Notes: a model not told the origin generated them from the letters alone. Positions 7,444 to 15,688 are shown, counted from the first letter of the stretch. The stretch: 64,000 bases of DNA from Rhizobiales bacterium UBA3584 (GCA_002375765.1 DFMV01000012.1:1-64000); one strand, 5' to 3'. Numbers and translations: made by a program.

Positions 7444-8538
7444 TTATCCGAGCAGATCGGCGGGAACGTAGAGTTCACCGGCCATCAGCTTGCGGGCGGT
7501 ACGGATGGCGCCGCCGCTGATTACCTCAAGATTGGCGCCCGAACCTTTTGTCTTCAGCGCCACGTCGAGCAGGCCGGAGGGGTGTTCGATGAGAACAAGG
7601 CGGTCGTCGCCCTCGGGCCGCCTGGCCAGGCCATCGGAAACCGAACCTTCGAGCATGGCGCATGTGGATACGCACAGCCCACCGGTGACGGCAAAGGCGG
7701 CATGGGTGTTCTGGGGCACGAAATAGCGGGCGGAGATATGCCCCTCGCCCTTTGGTTCGGACAACATCGCGACCTTGGGGATGACCTTGCCGGTGACGTC
7801 GCCGAGACCCATACGCTCGCCGGCGATCATGCGCATGGCTTCCATACGGGCAAAGAAATCGGCGTCGGCATCGAGTTCGGCCGGTGTTTCGTAGCCCGTC
7901 TTGCCCAGGTCGGCGGCGCGGAAGATCATCATGGGGACGGACACATCGATCAGAGTGACAACGACGCCGTTGATCTGCTCGATAAGGTTGCCGGTGGGCA
8001 AAAGCTTGCCTGTCTTGGATCCGACGATATCCATGAAATTGAGGCGCACAGGTGCCGCTGTGCCGGGCACACCGGCGATTTCGGTATCGCCAGCATAGAC
8101 CACGCCATCAGCATCGGTTTTGACAATGGCTTCGATGCGGCTGTTGGTATTGACGTTGAAGATGGTGACAGCGGTTTCTTCTCCGGTGATTTCGACCATG
8201 CCACGCTCAATGGCGAAAGGGCCGACTCCCGAGAGGATATTGCCGCAGGACGGCGCGGTGTCCACGAAGGCTTCGGTGATCGAAACCTGGGCGAATAGAT
8301 AATCGACATCGACGCCTTCACGGGTCGAGGGCTGCACCATGGCGACCTTGGAGGTCAGCGTGGTGGCGCCCCCTACCCCATCGATCTGGCGTGCATCGGG
8401 AGACCCCATGGCTGCCAGAAGAACCTTGTCGCGGGTTTCGACATCGGCCGGAAGGTCGGTGGTTACGAAATACGGGCCCTTGGATGTCCCGCCGCGCATG
8501 AGAATGCAGGGAATGGCAGCTTGCTTTGTCATCGTCAT
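7444..8538 (-). CDS. PrpF-family isomerase (4-oxalomesaconate tautomerase/2-methylaconitate isomerase type)
   Basis: About 364 residues. The N-terminus IPCILMRGGTSKGPYF and the paired cysteine loops (TAPSCGNILSGVG, GGLCVSTCAML) mark the diaminopimelate-epimerase fold PrpF/GalD family. These enzymes shift a double bond in a tricarboxylate by proton transfer between two active-site residues. The N-terminal wording is closest in my memory to 4-oxalomesaconate tautomerases. Start: two ATGs two codons apart (8538, 8532), neither with a strong Shine-Dalgarno; the family N-terminus fits both. It stands between the Tct transporter and the beta-decarboxylating dehydrogenase on the same strand, so its substrate is probably the imported unsaturated or hydroxy-tricarboxylate. 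Confidence 0.85.
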   Translation of the reverse strand: MTMTKQAAIPCILMRGGTSKGPYFVTTDLPADVETRDKVLLAAMGSPDARQIDGVGGATTLTSKVAMVQPSTREGVDVDYLFAQVSITEAFVDTAPSCGNILSGVGPFAIERGMVEITGEETAVTIFNVNTNSRIEAIVKTDADGVVYAGDTEIAGVPGTAAPVRLNFMDIVGSKTGKLLPTGNLIEQINGVVVTLIDVSVPMMIFRAADLGKTGYETPAELDADADFFARMEAMRMIAGERMGLGDVTGKVIPKVAMLSEPKGEGHISARYFVPQNTHAAFAVTGGLCVSTCAMLEGSVSDGLARRPEGDDRLVLIEHPSGLLDVALKTKGSGANLEVISGGAIRTARKLMAGELYVPADLLG

Positions 8539-8699
8539 CTTCACAGTTGTGTCCGTTCCCCTTGGGGTCGGACGAACTCGGTTCGATACTGGACGCGCTT
8601 TAGCAGAACGGCGCTCGTCAAAGGATTGAGCAATGGTGTTGCCCGGCATCGCGGTTTGGCAATGAAGGGCGGTGAACAGATATGCCCCCGCCCTTCAGC

Positions 8700-8724
8700 A
8701 GGATAAGTGGCGCGCACCTATCCT
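8700..8724. repeat. 25-bp near-perfect palindrome between tctAB and the isomerase gene
   Basis: AGGATA(A)GTG...CAC(C)TATCCT around a GC-rich centre, 10 bases beyond the tctAB stop. It could be a rho-independent hairpin for tctAB (no T-run follows), a processing stem, or an operator for the isomerase-dehydrogenase pair starting at 8538. The rest of the 195-bp gap is unremarkable. Confidence 0.55.
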
Positions 8725-8733
8725 GGAAACGCT

Positions 8734-10722
8734 CTAGCGGAACGGCCAGGGCAGACGGAACTGACCCTGCAGGAACCCGGCCGGCATGACAAGGTTGAGC
8801 GAGCGGGCCAGGACCATCATGAAAATCGCCGCAGCGAGGGTCAGCAGTATCGTCTTGAGCCAGCTCGCCTTGGCCATGGTCCTGAGGAAGGTCACAAAGA
8901 AGACCAGCAATGCTGCAAAATAGCCCGCAATGGCGACGAGGCCGACAAACAGGGCAAGCCAGGCCAGCATGGCCCATGCACCGCCGCGGACGTCGTGTTC
9001 ACGCGGGGTGACCTCGGTGTCGAAATTGGCCGTCGATTCGAGCTTGCCCATGACCAGTGGCACCATGGCCACCAGAGTTGCGGCGACGCCTACAACGGCC
9101 ACCCAGGTCGGGAAGATGCCGCCCAGCTGGGTCAATCCGAACGATTCCCAGAATACGAAGACAAAGCCGGCCAACACCGCAGCGCCGAACAGGATTTGCG
9201 GCCAGGCCTGACCTGGCTGAGCGAGCTCGGTGGAGCCTTCTGTGCTGACCTTGGCAGCTTCTTCGCCCGGACGCGTGCGGGCGCCGAGCCAGACCGAGAC
9301 GACCGTGAGCACGATGATGCCGATGACCAGCGGCCGGGTGAGGAAACCCCAGCCCGAGAACTGGACTGCCTGGTAGAGGTAACGTTCCGCCTGGGTGGCA
9401 AGAACAAAGCCGATCAGGAAGCCGGGACGCGGCCAGCCGAAGCGCTTGAGCAATACCCCGATGGCGCCGACGATCAGCAAGGCGACAAGGTCATTGAGCG
9501 AGCGCGTAGCCTGGAAGGACGCAAACGTTATGACCATGATCATGAATGGCGCGATCAGCGTGTAGCGGATCGTGGTCAGACGGGCGATGCCGGGTGCGGC
9601 GACGATGCACAACAGTGTGCCGATGACATTGGCCAGGGCCAGCGACCACACGATGGTGTAGGTCACGTCAAGATTGCGGTCCGCCATGGCGGGGCCGGGC
9701 TGAATGCCGAGCAGGATGAGACCGGCGAGGAACACCGCCATCGACCCCGACCCGGGAATGCCGAACAAAAGCGTGGGGATCAGCCCGCCGCCTTCCTTGG
9801 CATTGTTGGCCGATTCCGGCGCGATAACGCCGCGAATGTCGCCCTTGCCGTACTGCGAGCGGTCCCTGGAGGTCTGGACCACATGGCCATAGGCGATCCA
9901 ATCGACCACCGAACCGCCGAGACCGGGGATGGCGCCGATGATGGCACCAAGGCCCGAACAGCGCAGAGCGAGCCATTTATAAGTCCAGGTGTCCTTGAGC
10001 CCCTGCAACCAGCCGTGGCCCAAAGAGGAGGACTTGCTGGCGATTGAGGAGCCGCCGCGCAGCAGGTCGACGATTTCGGGGACGGCGAACAGGCCCAGCG
10101 CCACGATGACCAGCGGAATGCCGGTCGAGAGATAGAGCAGCCCGAAATCCATACGATATTCGCCAGTGGCCGGTGCTGCGCCGACGGCGCCGAAGGCCAA
10201 CCCCAAAGCAGCGGCGGCGACGCCCTTGGCAAGGTTGTTACCCGAAAGGACGCCGACCATCGAGAGGCCGAAAAGGGTCAGAGCGAACAACTCGGCCGAG
10301 GAAAAACTCAGGATGAGCGGGCGCGCGATGACCACGAAGCCGGTCAGGATCAGAGCGCCGAACAGACCGCCCATGAGTGAGGCCGAAAAGGCCGCCGAAA
10401 GCGCGCGGGCCGCCTGCCCCTTCTTGGCCAGTGGAAATCCATCGAGAACGGTTGCCTGACTGGCGGTCGAGCCAGGAATACCCATCAGCACCGACGCAAA
10501 GGTGTCGGAGGTGGGAATGATGGCGACGAGGCCGATGAGCATGGCGAGCGCGGACGTCTGGTCCATGCCGTAAAGGAACGGCAGGAGCAGCGACAAACCA
10601 ACGATGCCGCCCAGACCGGGCAGAATGCCGATGACGAGACCCAACAGCACGCCGAGAGTCAGGAACATCATGTGGTGAGGGGTCAGCAGTTCAACAAGTG
10701 CTGAAAAAAGTACGTCGAGCAT
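8734..10722 (-). CDS. Fused TctA-TctB tricarboxylate transporter permease
   Basis: 662 residues, where TctA alone is about 500 and TctB about 150. Residues about 10-490 are the large TctA subunit: LGVLLGLVIGILPGLGG, IPTSDTFASVLMGIPGS, and the second half repeating IGAIPGLGGSVVDW and LLFGIPGSGSMAVFLAG. After a charged linker (about 490-510) comes a four-helix TctB-like domain (LFGAAVLAGFVFVFWES to LARSLNLVMPAGF). It forms the membrane part of a tripartite tricarboxylate transporter with the TctC protein encoded upstream (start at 11959). The ATG at 10722 has only a weak ribosome-binding site. A GC-rich hairpin separates it from tctC. The fusion is genuine in one frame with no internal stop. 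Confidence 0.92.
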   Translation of the reverse strand: MLDVLFSALVELLTPHHMMFLTLGVLLGLVIGILPGLGGIVGLSLLLPFLYGMDQTSALAMLIGLVAIIPTSDTFASVLMGIPGSTASQATVLDGFPLAKKGQAARALSAAFSASLMGGLFGALILTGFVVIARPLILSFSSAELFALTLFGLSMVGVLSGNNLAKGVAAAALGLAFGAVGAAPATGEYRMDFGLLYLSTGIPLVIVALGLFAVPEIVDLLRGGSSIASKSSSLGHGWLQGLKDTWTYKWLALRCSGLGAIIGAIPGLGGSVVDWIAYGHVVQTSRDRSQYGKGDIRGVIAPESANNAKEGGGLIPTLLFGIPGSGSMAVFLAGLILLGIQPGPAMADRNLDVTYTIVWSLALANVIGTLLCIVAAPGIARLTTIRYTLIAPFMIMVITFASFQATRSLNDLVALLIVGAIGVLLKRFGWPRPGFLIGFVLATQAERYLYQAVQFSGWGFLTRPLVIGIIVLTVVSVWLGARTRPGEEAAKVSTEGSTELAQPGQAWPQILFGAAVLAGFVFVFWESFGLTQLGGIFPTWVAVVGVAATLVAMVPLVMGKLESTANFDTEVTPREHDVRGGAWAMLAWLALFVGLVAIAGYFAALLVFFVTFLRTMAKASWLKTILLTLAAAIFMMVLARSLNLVMPAGFLQGQFRLPWPFR

Positions 10723-10810
10723 ATTGGTTACTCGTGAGTTTTGCCGAACACTGGCTCGGGTTCAGGCGCGGTGTTGCTTGCAGAGCAAAGCGCGCATCAG
10801 GAACGATACA

Positions 10811-10838
10811 GCGCCGCGACTCGCTGGAGCCGCGGCGC
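10811..10838 (-). terminator. GC-rich hairpin between tctC and tctAB (attenuator-like)
   Basis: GCGCCGCG pairs with CGCGGCGC, with a further CTC/GAG pairing inside. It lies 15 bases after the tctC stop on the minus strand and has no T-run. It probably lets most transcripts end or be protected here, so the binding protein is made in excess of the permease. Confidence 0.55.
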
Positions 10839-10852
10839 CGTCAAGGACAAGC

Positions 10853-11959
10853 TTAGTCCAGGGTGACCTGGTAGTTCTCGGACAGGAACTGGCGCACCCA
10901 GTCGCGTGCCACGGGGTCGATCGTGGTCGCGGCGGTGTAAACGCCCGCCACTTCGTCACCCACTGCCTGGTCGTACTCGCCCAGCACTTCGACCTTTGCA
11001 GCCTGAAGCTCAGGATCATTGACCGCGTCGATGAACGCCTGACGATAAGCCGCTACGATTTCGGGCGGGGTTCCGTTGGGAAGCATGGCCGGCTTCTGTG
11101 CGGCAAAGCCCGAACCGAAGAAGGCGAGATAGGCCTGCAGTTCGATGCCAGCGGCACCCATTTCGCCATGAACCATTTCATAGGCCTCAAGGAAATGGGG
11201 CAGATCGGGGAAGGTCGGGTCGCGCTGGACATTTCCTTCTCCGTCGAGCACGCCCCAGGAAAAGAGCGGCACGGCGTCGCCGGCTTCGACAAGCGGAACC
11301 ACGTTGGTCAGATAGGCCGACGAGGTCTGGTAATCGATTGTGGCTTCGCCACGCTCGAAGGCCAGACGACCATCGCCACGGCCGGTCATGCCGAAGACGT
11401 GACGAACGTTGAGGCCGAGCACCTCAAAGGCGAGCAGCGGAACGAGATCGAGCGAGGTCGCGCCCTGGCTGGCATAAACCAGTTCGGTGTCCATGATCTC
11501 GCCGAGCTGGGACGCGTCCGAAATGCCGAGGCTGGCCGGGACGTACACCACGCCGCCGGTCGGAGAGACCAGAACGGGCTGAAGTTCGGCATAGTCGTAC
11601 TGAACGCGGCTATCGCCGAGCAGGAACGGGAACTGGGTGGAACCGGACGTGCCGAGCAAGGAGAGCCCATCGGGCTCGGCCCGGGCAACGAACTCGTTGG
11701 CACCGGTGATCGAACCACCGCCAGGAACGTTGCGAACGATCACGTTGGGCTGTCCGGGCAGGTATTTGGACAGATAAGGCGCGTAAAAACGTGCCCAGAC
11801 GTCGGACCCGCCACCTTCGGAGAACGGAATCCACCACTCGACGGTCTGGCCGGAGAAATCGACCTCCTGAGCCTGAACGGAAACCGGCGCGATGGCAATC
11901 GAGGCCGCCGCAACAGCGGACGCGGCCAAACCCCGCGCGAAGCGAAGTGCATTTTTCAT
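10853..11959 (-). CDS. TctC-family periplasmic tricarboxylate-binding protein
   Basis: 368 residues. The signal peptide ends around SVQAQEVDF (cut near residue 30). The mature protein opens with GQTVEWWIPFSEGGGSDVWARF, the usual Bug/TctC start, and has the conserved VRNVPGGGSITGANEF loop that binds the ligand carboxylate. The ATG at 11959 has GGGAGGATC upstream; the longer frame to 12136 lacks a signal peptide. It delivers substrate to TctAB encoded downstream. It is clearly paralogous to the protein at 14490-15584 (shared TSGSTQFP.LLGD, TGRGDG..A.ERGE, WGVLD..G..QRDPTFPDLP). Both deviate from typical Bug proteins in carrying a long mid-insert around QRDPTFPDLP. Confidence 0.92.
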   Translation of the reverse strand: MKNALRFARGLAASAVAAASIAIAPVSVQAQEVDFSGQTVEWWIPFSEGGGSDVWARFYAPYLSKYLPGQPNVIVRNVPGGGSITGANEFVARAEPDGLSLLGTSGSTQFPFLLGDSRVQYDYAELQPVLVSPTGGVVYVPASLGISDASQLGEIMDTELVYASQGATSLDLVPLLAFEVLGLNVRHVFGMTGRGDGRLAFERGEATIDYQTSSAYLTNVVPLVEAGDAVPLFSWGVLDGEGNVQRDPTFPDLPHFLEAYEMVHGEMGAAGIELQAYLAFFGSGFAAQKPAMLPNGTPPEIVAAYRQAFIDAVNDPELQAAKVEVLGEYDQAVGDEVAGVYTAATTIDPVARDWVRQFLSENYQVTLD

Positions 11960-12070
11960 ATAGGATCCTCCCATAGAGTTGGCAGCCAGACCTCCGCATT
12001 GCCCCCGCGCCGTGCCTCCCCAGCCGGCCTTCGGTCCATCCGAGCGTTGCTCCGTGATGTTCTCCGGCCT

Positions 12071-12086
12071 TTGCCAGGCATGGCAA
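12071..12086. promoter_or_regulatory. Inverted repeat upstream of tctC, candidate regulator site
   Basis: TTGCCA-GGCA-TGGCAA is a perfect inverted repeat 112 bases upstream of the tctC start, in the gap between tctE and tctC. The half-site TTGCCAG recurs at 14370-14384 in the tctD/second tctC divergent region (read on the minus strand), which makes a common regulator such as TctD plausible. Confidence 0.4.
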
Positions 12087-12170
12087 GGAAATGCGGAAAC
12101 AACGGATGTCTGCTGACGGCCATCATGGACCACCAAGCTGTCGAGAAGCTGTCCGGTGCAAAACCGATCC

Positions 12171-13604
12171 TTATTCAGCAGCTATGCTGCCGATTCCGGG
12201 CTTTTGACGGTTCTCCTGCGCCTGGGCGATGGGCAGTTTCAGGCGAATCGTGCAGCCCTTTTCGGCAGGGACAATGCCGACATCGCCACCTGCCCTTTGC
12301 GCAATGGCGCGGACGATCGAAAGGCCGAGACCGCACCCTCCATCACTGTCATCGGACAGCCGCACGAACCTGTCGAACACCTCCTCGCTGGCTTCGGGCG
12401 GGATGCCAGGCCCTTCATCGGCCACGGTGAGCGCGGCCATGTTTCCGATGCGCTCCACAAGGAGCGAAAGCCGTCCGCCCCTGGCGCAGCCATATTTCAG
12501 GCCGTTGTCGATGAGATTGTCGATTGCTTCCTCGAGCATCACGCGATTGCCGGCAACTGGCAGGGGCTCGGTGGCAGGTTCGAGCTCAATATCGACATGA
12601 GCTGCCAGGGCACGGGGTACGTGGCGGCGAGCGACATCGGCCACGAGCTCGGTCAGGTCCGAAGGCGGCTGCAAATCATCGCCCCTGCCTTCATTGGCTA
12701 TATCGAAATTGAGCAATTGGTGGCTCATGCGCGAAAGCTGGCGCGCGGCCTGGGACAGATCCTCGAGGCGGGCGGTGCGGCCGCTGTCACTGCTCGCGGT
12801 CAGCGCGGATTCAGCCTGGGCCTGAATGGCCGCGACGGGATTGCGCAACTGATGAGCAGCGTTGCCGATAAAGGCGTTGCGCCGGTCCAGTTCCTCCCTG
12901 AGCCGGGCGAACAGGCTGTTGATGGTTTCGACCAGCGGCGCGACCTCGTGTGGAACGGGCCGGCGGATAGGGCGCAGATCGCTGGCTGAACGCAGACCCA
13001 CGGCGCTGCGCAAATCGGTAAGCGGGGCCAAGCCCCAATTAATGCCGAACCAGAACAGGATCGCGGCCGAACCCACGATGAGCAGGAGATTGAAAACGGA
13101 CTGGCCGACGAGCGACAGGCTGAGCGCCTGACGCTGGGTGACCGTTTGCCAGACCTGCACGGTGGTCCACCCGTCGAAATCGATATCAGCTATGAATTCG
13201 CGCAGGATGACGACCCGAACCGGGCGATCATGATAGAAACTGTCGAAAAAAACCGGCGTGCCACCCGGAACGTCGAGACCGGCGGACGGGATCGGAGCAT
13301 CGGAATGGCCGGTGACAAAGCGGCCATCGGCGGCGCGAACCTGATAGAAGATGGGATCGCCCAGGGCGCCGACCAGGGAATCGAGCAAGGCATCGGCAAC
13401 GAGATCGCCCTTGGTCAGCACCACCTCGCGGGCGACGGCGTGAGCGACGACCTTCAGCGTGTCGTCATAAAGATTCTTGGACATGTCCTGCGCCGACCAA
13501 TAGCGCACGGCGCTCGACGCCAGGGCGATAAACACCAGCGGCACGACCAGCAGCACGAAGAGCCGGGCGCGGAGGCTGGGGGTGCGGACGGAAGCGACAT
13601 TCAT
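12171..13604 (-). CDS. TctE-like sensor histidine kinase
   Basis: 477-residue membrane sensor. There is a TM helix at about residues 12-33, a periplasmic sensing domain to about 165, a second TM at about 170-195, then HisKA with the phospho-accepting His in NAAHQLRNPVAAI (about residue 265), and an ATPase domain (NLIDNGLKYG, DEGPGIP, GGCGLGLSIV). The ATG overlaps the tctD stop as ATGA, so the pair is translationally coupled. It would sense periplasmic tricarboxylate, perhaps together with a TctC-type protein, and phosphorylate TctD. Its orientation matches the tctC-tctAB genes downstream. Confidence 0.88.
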   Translation of the reverse strand: MNVASVRTPSLRARLFVLLVVPLVFIALASSAVRYWSAQDMSKNLYDDTLKVVAHAVAREVVLTKGDLVADALLDSLVGALGDPIFYQVRAADGRFVTGHSDAPIPSAGLDVPGGTPVFFDSFYHDRPVRVVILREFIADIDFDGWTTVQVWQTVTQRQALSLSLVGQSVFNLLLIVGSAAILFWFGINWGLAPLTDLRSAVGLRSASDLRPIRRPVPHEVAPLVETINSLFARLREELDRRNAFIGNAAHQLRNPVAAIQAQAESALTASSDSGRTARLEDLSQAARQLSRMSHQLLNFDIANEGRGDDLQPPSDLTELVADVARRHVPRALAAHVDIELEPATEPLPVAGNRVMLEEAIDNLIDNGLKYGCARGGRLSLLVERIGNMAALTVADEGPGIPPEASEEVFDRFVRLSDDSDGGCGLGLSIVRAIAQRAGGDVGIVPAEKGCTIRLKLPIAQAQENRQKPGIGSIAAE

Positions 13605-14275
13605 TGGACAACGACCGGGCGAAGCACATAACCGAGCCCGCGAATGGCCCTTATGGTTATGCCGAAAGGTTCGATCTTGCGGCGCAGCCGGGAAACGAGG
13701 AGTTCGACCGCGTTGACCTCGATATCGGCTCCCGTTCCGTAGATGCTGTCGCACAGCGCATCCTTGGACACCACGCGCTCGGCATGGTCGAACAGGATCT
13801 CCCAGAGCGCGAGCTCGCGGCGTGGAAGGACGATCGGGCCGTCCGGGCTCGATATCTGGCGGCCGAGCCTATCGTAGCTGAGCTGGCCCAGAGTCTCGAT
13901 ATTGTGGACCCGCTGCCCCCTGCGGCGCCCAAGGGCGCGGACGCGCGCGTTGAGTTCGGCCATTTCGAATGGCTTGGTCATGTAATCGTCGGCGCCGGCA
14001 TCGAGACCCACGATACGGTCCTGGAGACTGTCGCGGGCCGTGAGGACAAGCACGGGTATGTCGTTGCGCTCGGTGCCGAGGATGCGAATGACGTCCAGGC
14101 CGCTGCGTTTGGGCAGGTTTATATCGACAATGGCAAGATCGGCGCCCTCGGTGGACAGAAACTGCGAACCGTCATCGCCATTTGCCAACCAATCAACGGC
14201 GTGCCCCTCGTCCTGCAGGGATTGAATGACGGCACGCGCCAGCATTGTGTTGTCTTCGATCAGAACGATGCGCAA
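13601..14275 (-). CDS. TctD-like OmpR-family response regulator
   Basis: 224 residues if translation starts at the TTG at 14275, the expected length for TctD. That TTG has GGGGGAGGG 8 bases upstream and gives M-RIVLIEDN, the canonical receiver start. The open frame runs on to 14386 with an unconvincing N-terminus. The phospho-acceptor Asp is in LAIVDINLPKRSG, the switch Thr in LVLTARD and the Lys in MTKPFEM. The C-terminal winged helix (LLVSRLRRKIEP, IRGLGYVL) completes the protein. It should activate tctC/tctAB and possibly the divergent second tctC. Confidence 0.9.
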   Translation of the reverse strand: MRIVLIEDNTMLARAVIQSLQDEGHAVDWLANGDDGSQFLSTEGADLAIVDINLPKRSGLDVIRILGTERNDIPVLVLTARDSLQDRIVGLDAGADDYMTKPFEMAELNARVRALGRRRGQRVHNIETLGQLSYDRLGRQISSPDGPIVLPRRELALWEILFDHAERVVSKDALCDSIYGTGADIEVNAVELLVSRLRRKIEPFGITIRAIRGLGYVLRPVVVQ

Positions 14276-14369
14276 GCGCTTGTCCCTCCCCCGGGTCCTG
14301 TGATCGTCTCCTTTGGGGTCTCGTATTGCGAATGCCCCATTCTGCTCCTGGCAATGTGACCCCGGAGGG

Positions 14370-14384
14370 GCTTGGCTGGCAAGC
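14370..14384. promoter_or_regulatory. Inverted repeat in the tctD/tctC2 divergent promoter region
   Basis: GCTTG-GCTGG-CAAGC; read on the minus strand it contains TTGCCAGC, resembling half of the perfect repeat at 12071-12086. It lies about 95 bases from the tctD start and 106 from the second tctC start. Confidence 0.35.
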
Positions 14385-14489
14385 AAATTTCCGTGAGGGG
14401 TGGCCTCGGCAGGGAACTGCGGTTAGACATTGGCCGTGCCGGTCGCGCTGGGAGGGTCACCGGTTCAGCCCAGTCGTTGGAGGAGGATC

Positions 14490-15584
14490 ATGCACGGACT
14501 GCTGCGTTGGGCACGAAGCGTTGGCGCCGGGCTCGGGCTGCTGGCGATGGCAGCAGCGCCAGCCCTTGGACAGGTCAGTTTTGCGGGAAAAACTATAGAA
14601 TGGATCGTTCCCTTCAGCCAAGGCGGAGGGTCTGACACATGGGCGCGGTTCAATGCGCCATTTCTGTCGCGGCACCTGCCCGGCAATCCGGAAATCGAAA
14701 TCGTCAACGAACCCGGTGGTGGCGGGACGCGCGGCCCCAACACCTTCGCCAGCCAGGCCCGCCCGGATGGGCTGACTGTTCTGGGGACTTCGGGCTCGAC
14801 GCAGTTTCCTTACCTGCTGGGTGATCTGCGCGTGCGGTACGACTACAAGGACTGGGAAGTTGCCATGGTCGCCCCGACCGGAGGCGTGATCTACGTATCG
14901 CCTCAAACAGGAGTCGACGGACCGGCGACAATCGAAAGGCTCCGGGATCAAACCCTGGTGTTTGCCAGTCAGGGGCCGACGTCGCTTGACCTGGTACCCA
15001 TGCTGGCCTTCCGGCTGCTTGGCCTCGATGTCAGCTATGTATTCGGCTACACGGGCCGTGGCGATGGCCTGATCGCCATGGAACGGGGCGAGGTGAGCAT
15101 CGATTACCAAACGACCGCATCCTACTTGCGCAATGTCTTGCCCATGGTCGAGGCCGGCGAGGCCGTGCCGCTGATGAGTTGGGGAGTCCTTGACGAGAAT
15201 GGTGAGATGCAACGCGACCCGACATTTCCAGATCTTCCCATTGTGGAGGAAGTTTATGAAATGCTGTACGGGGCGCCCCCTTCGGGAGCGGACTACGAGG
15301 CTTATCGCGCGTTCAATATTGCTGGATTTGCCGCGCAGAAAATGGTGATCTTGCCCCAGAACACGCCGCCCGAGATTGTCGAAACCTGGCGGCAGGCATG
15401 GCGTGATGTATTTGAAGATCCCGAATATCGCGCCAATGTCGGGGCCGTTCTGGGGGATTATGAACAGGTTACGGGACGCGCGGCCGAGGCGTTGTTCATC
15501 GAGGGAACAACGATTGATCCGACGGCGCGCCAGCGCATACTGGACATGCTCGCAAACGAATATGCAGTGCGATTAAGCGACTAA
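14490..15584 (+). CDS. Second TctC-family periplasmic binding protein
   Basis: 364 residues, with a signal peptide ending near APALGQVSF. The mature part has GKTIEWIVPFSQGGGSDTWARF and the ligand loop NEPGGGGTRGPNTF. An excellent AGGAGGAT stands just before the ATG. It is divergent from tctD, with no permease gene next to it. It is a close paralogue of the tctC at 10853-11959, presumably a local duplication. It may supply the same TctAB permease with another ligand, or act as the ligand-bound co-sensor for TctE, as binding proteins do in the Bordetella Bct system. No terminator is obvious before lexA. Confidence 0.9.
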   Translation: MHGLLRWARSVGAGLGLLAMAAAPALGQVSFAGKTIEWIVPFSQGGGSDTWARFNAPFLSRHLPGNPEIEIVNEPGGGGTRGPNTFASQARPDGLTVLGTSGSTQFPYLLGDLRVRYDYKDWEVAMVAPTGGVIYVSPQTGVDGPATIERLRDQTLVFASQGPTSLDLVPMLAFRLLGLDVSYVFGYTGRGDGLIAMERGEVSIDYQTTASYLRNVLPMVEAGEAVPLMSWGVLDENGEMQRDPTFPDLPIVEEVYEMLYGAPPSGADYEAYRAFNIAGFAAQKMVILPQNTPPEIVETWRQAWRDVFEDPEYRANVGAVLGDYEQVTGRAAEALFIEGTTIDPTARQRILDMLANEYAVRLSD

Positions 15585-15643
15585 TAACGGCCCCAACTCA
15601 TCAATCGGCATATGGCTTGCCTCCCGCTTTCTACAGTGGGAGC

Positions 15644-15672
15644 TTGCGGAACATTTACGGAACATGTATAAA
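15644..15672 (+). promoter_or_regulatory. lexA promoter
   Basis: TTGCGG (15644-15649), a 17-base spacer, then TATAAA (15667-15672). One SOS box fills the spacer and the other overlaps the start of transcription, the expected layout for LexA autorepression. Confidence 0.7.
15649..15663. promoter_or_regulatory. LexA (SOS) box 1
   Basis: GAAC-ATTTACG-GAAC, the direct-repeat operator GTTC-N7-GTTC of alphaproteobacterial LexA read from the other strand. It lies between the -35 and -10 elements of lexA. Confidence 0.85.
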
Positions 15673-15673
15673 A

Positions 15674-15688
15674 GTTCAATATTTGTTC
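15674..15688. promoter_or_regulatory. LexA (SOS) box 2
   Basis: GTTC-AATATTT-GTTC, an exact alphaproteobacterial SOS box, two bases downstream of the -10 element. It is opposite in orientation to box 1, with centres 25 bases apart. Confidence 0.88.

Noticed and set aside
8707-12430. Long plus-strand frames (446 and 568 codons) across tctAB and tctC
   Set aside because: Antisense shadows of the transporter genes with low-complexity charged translations.
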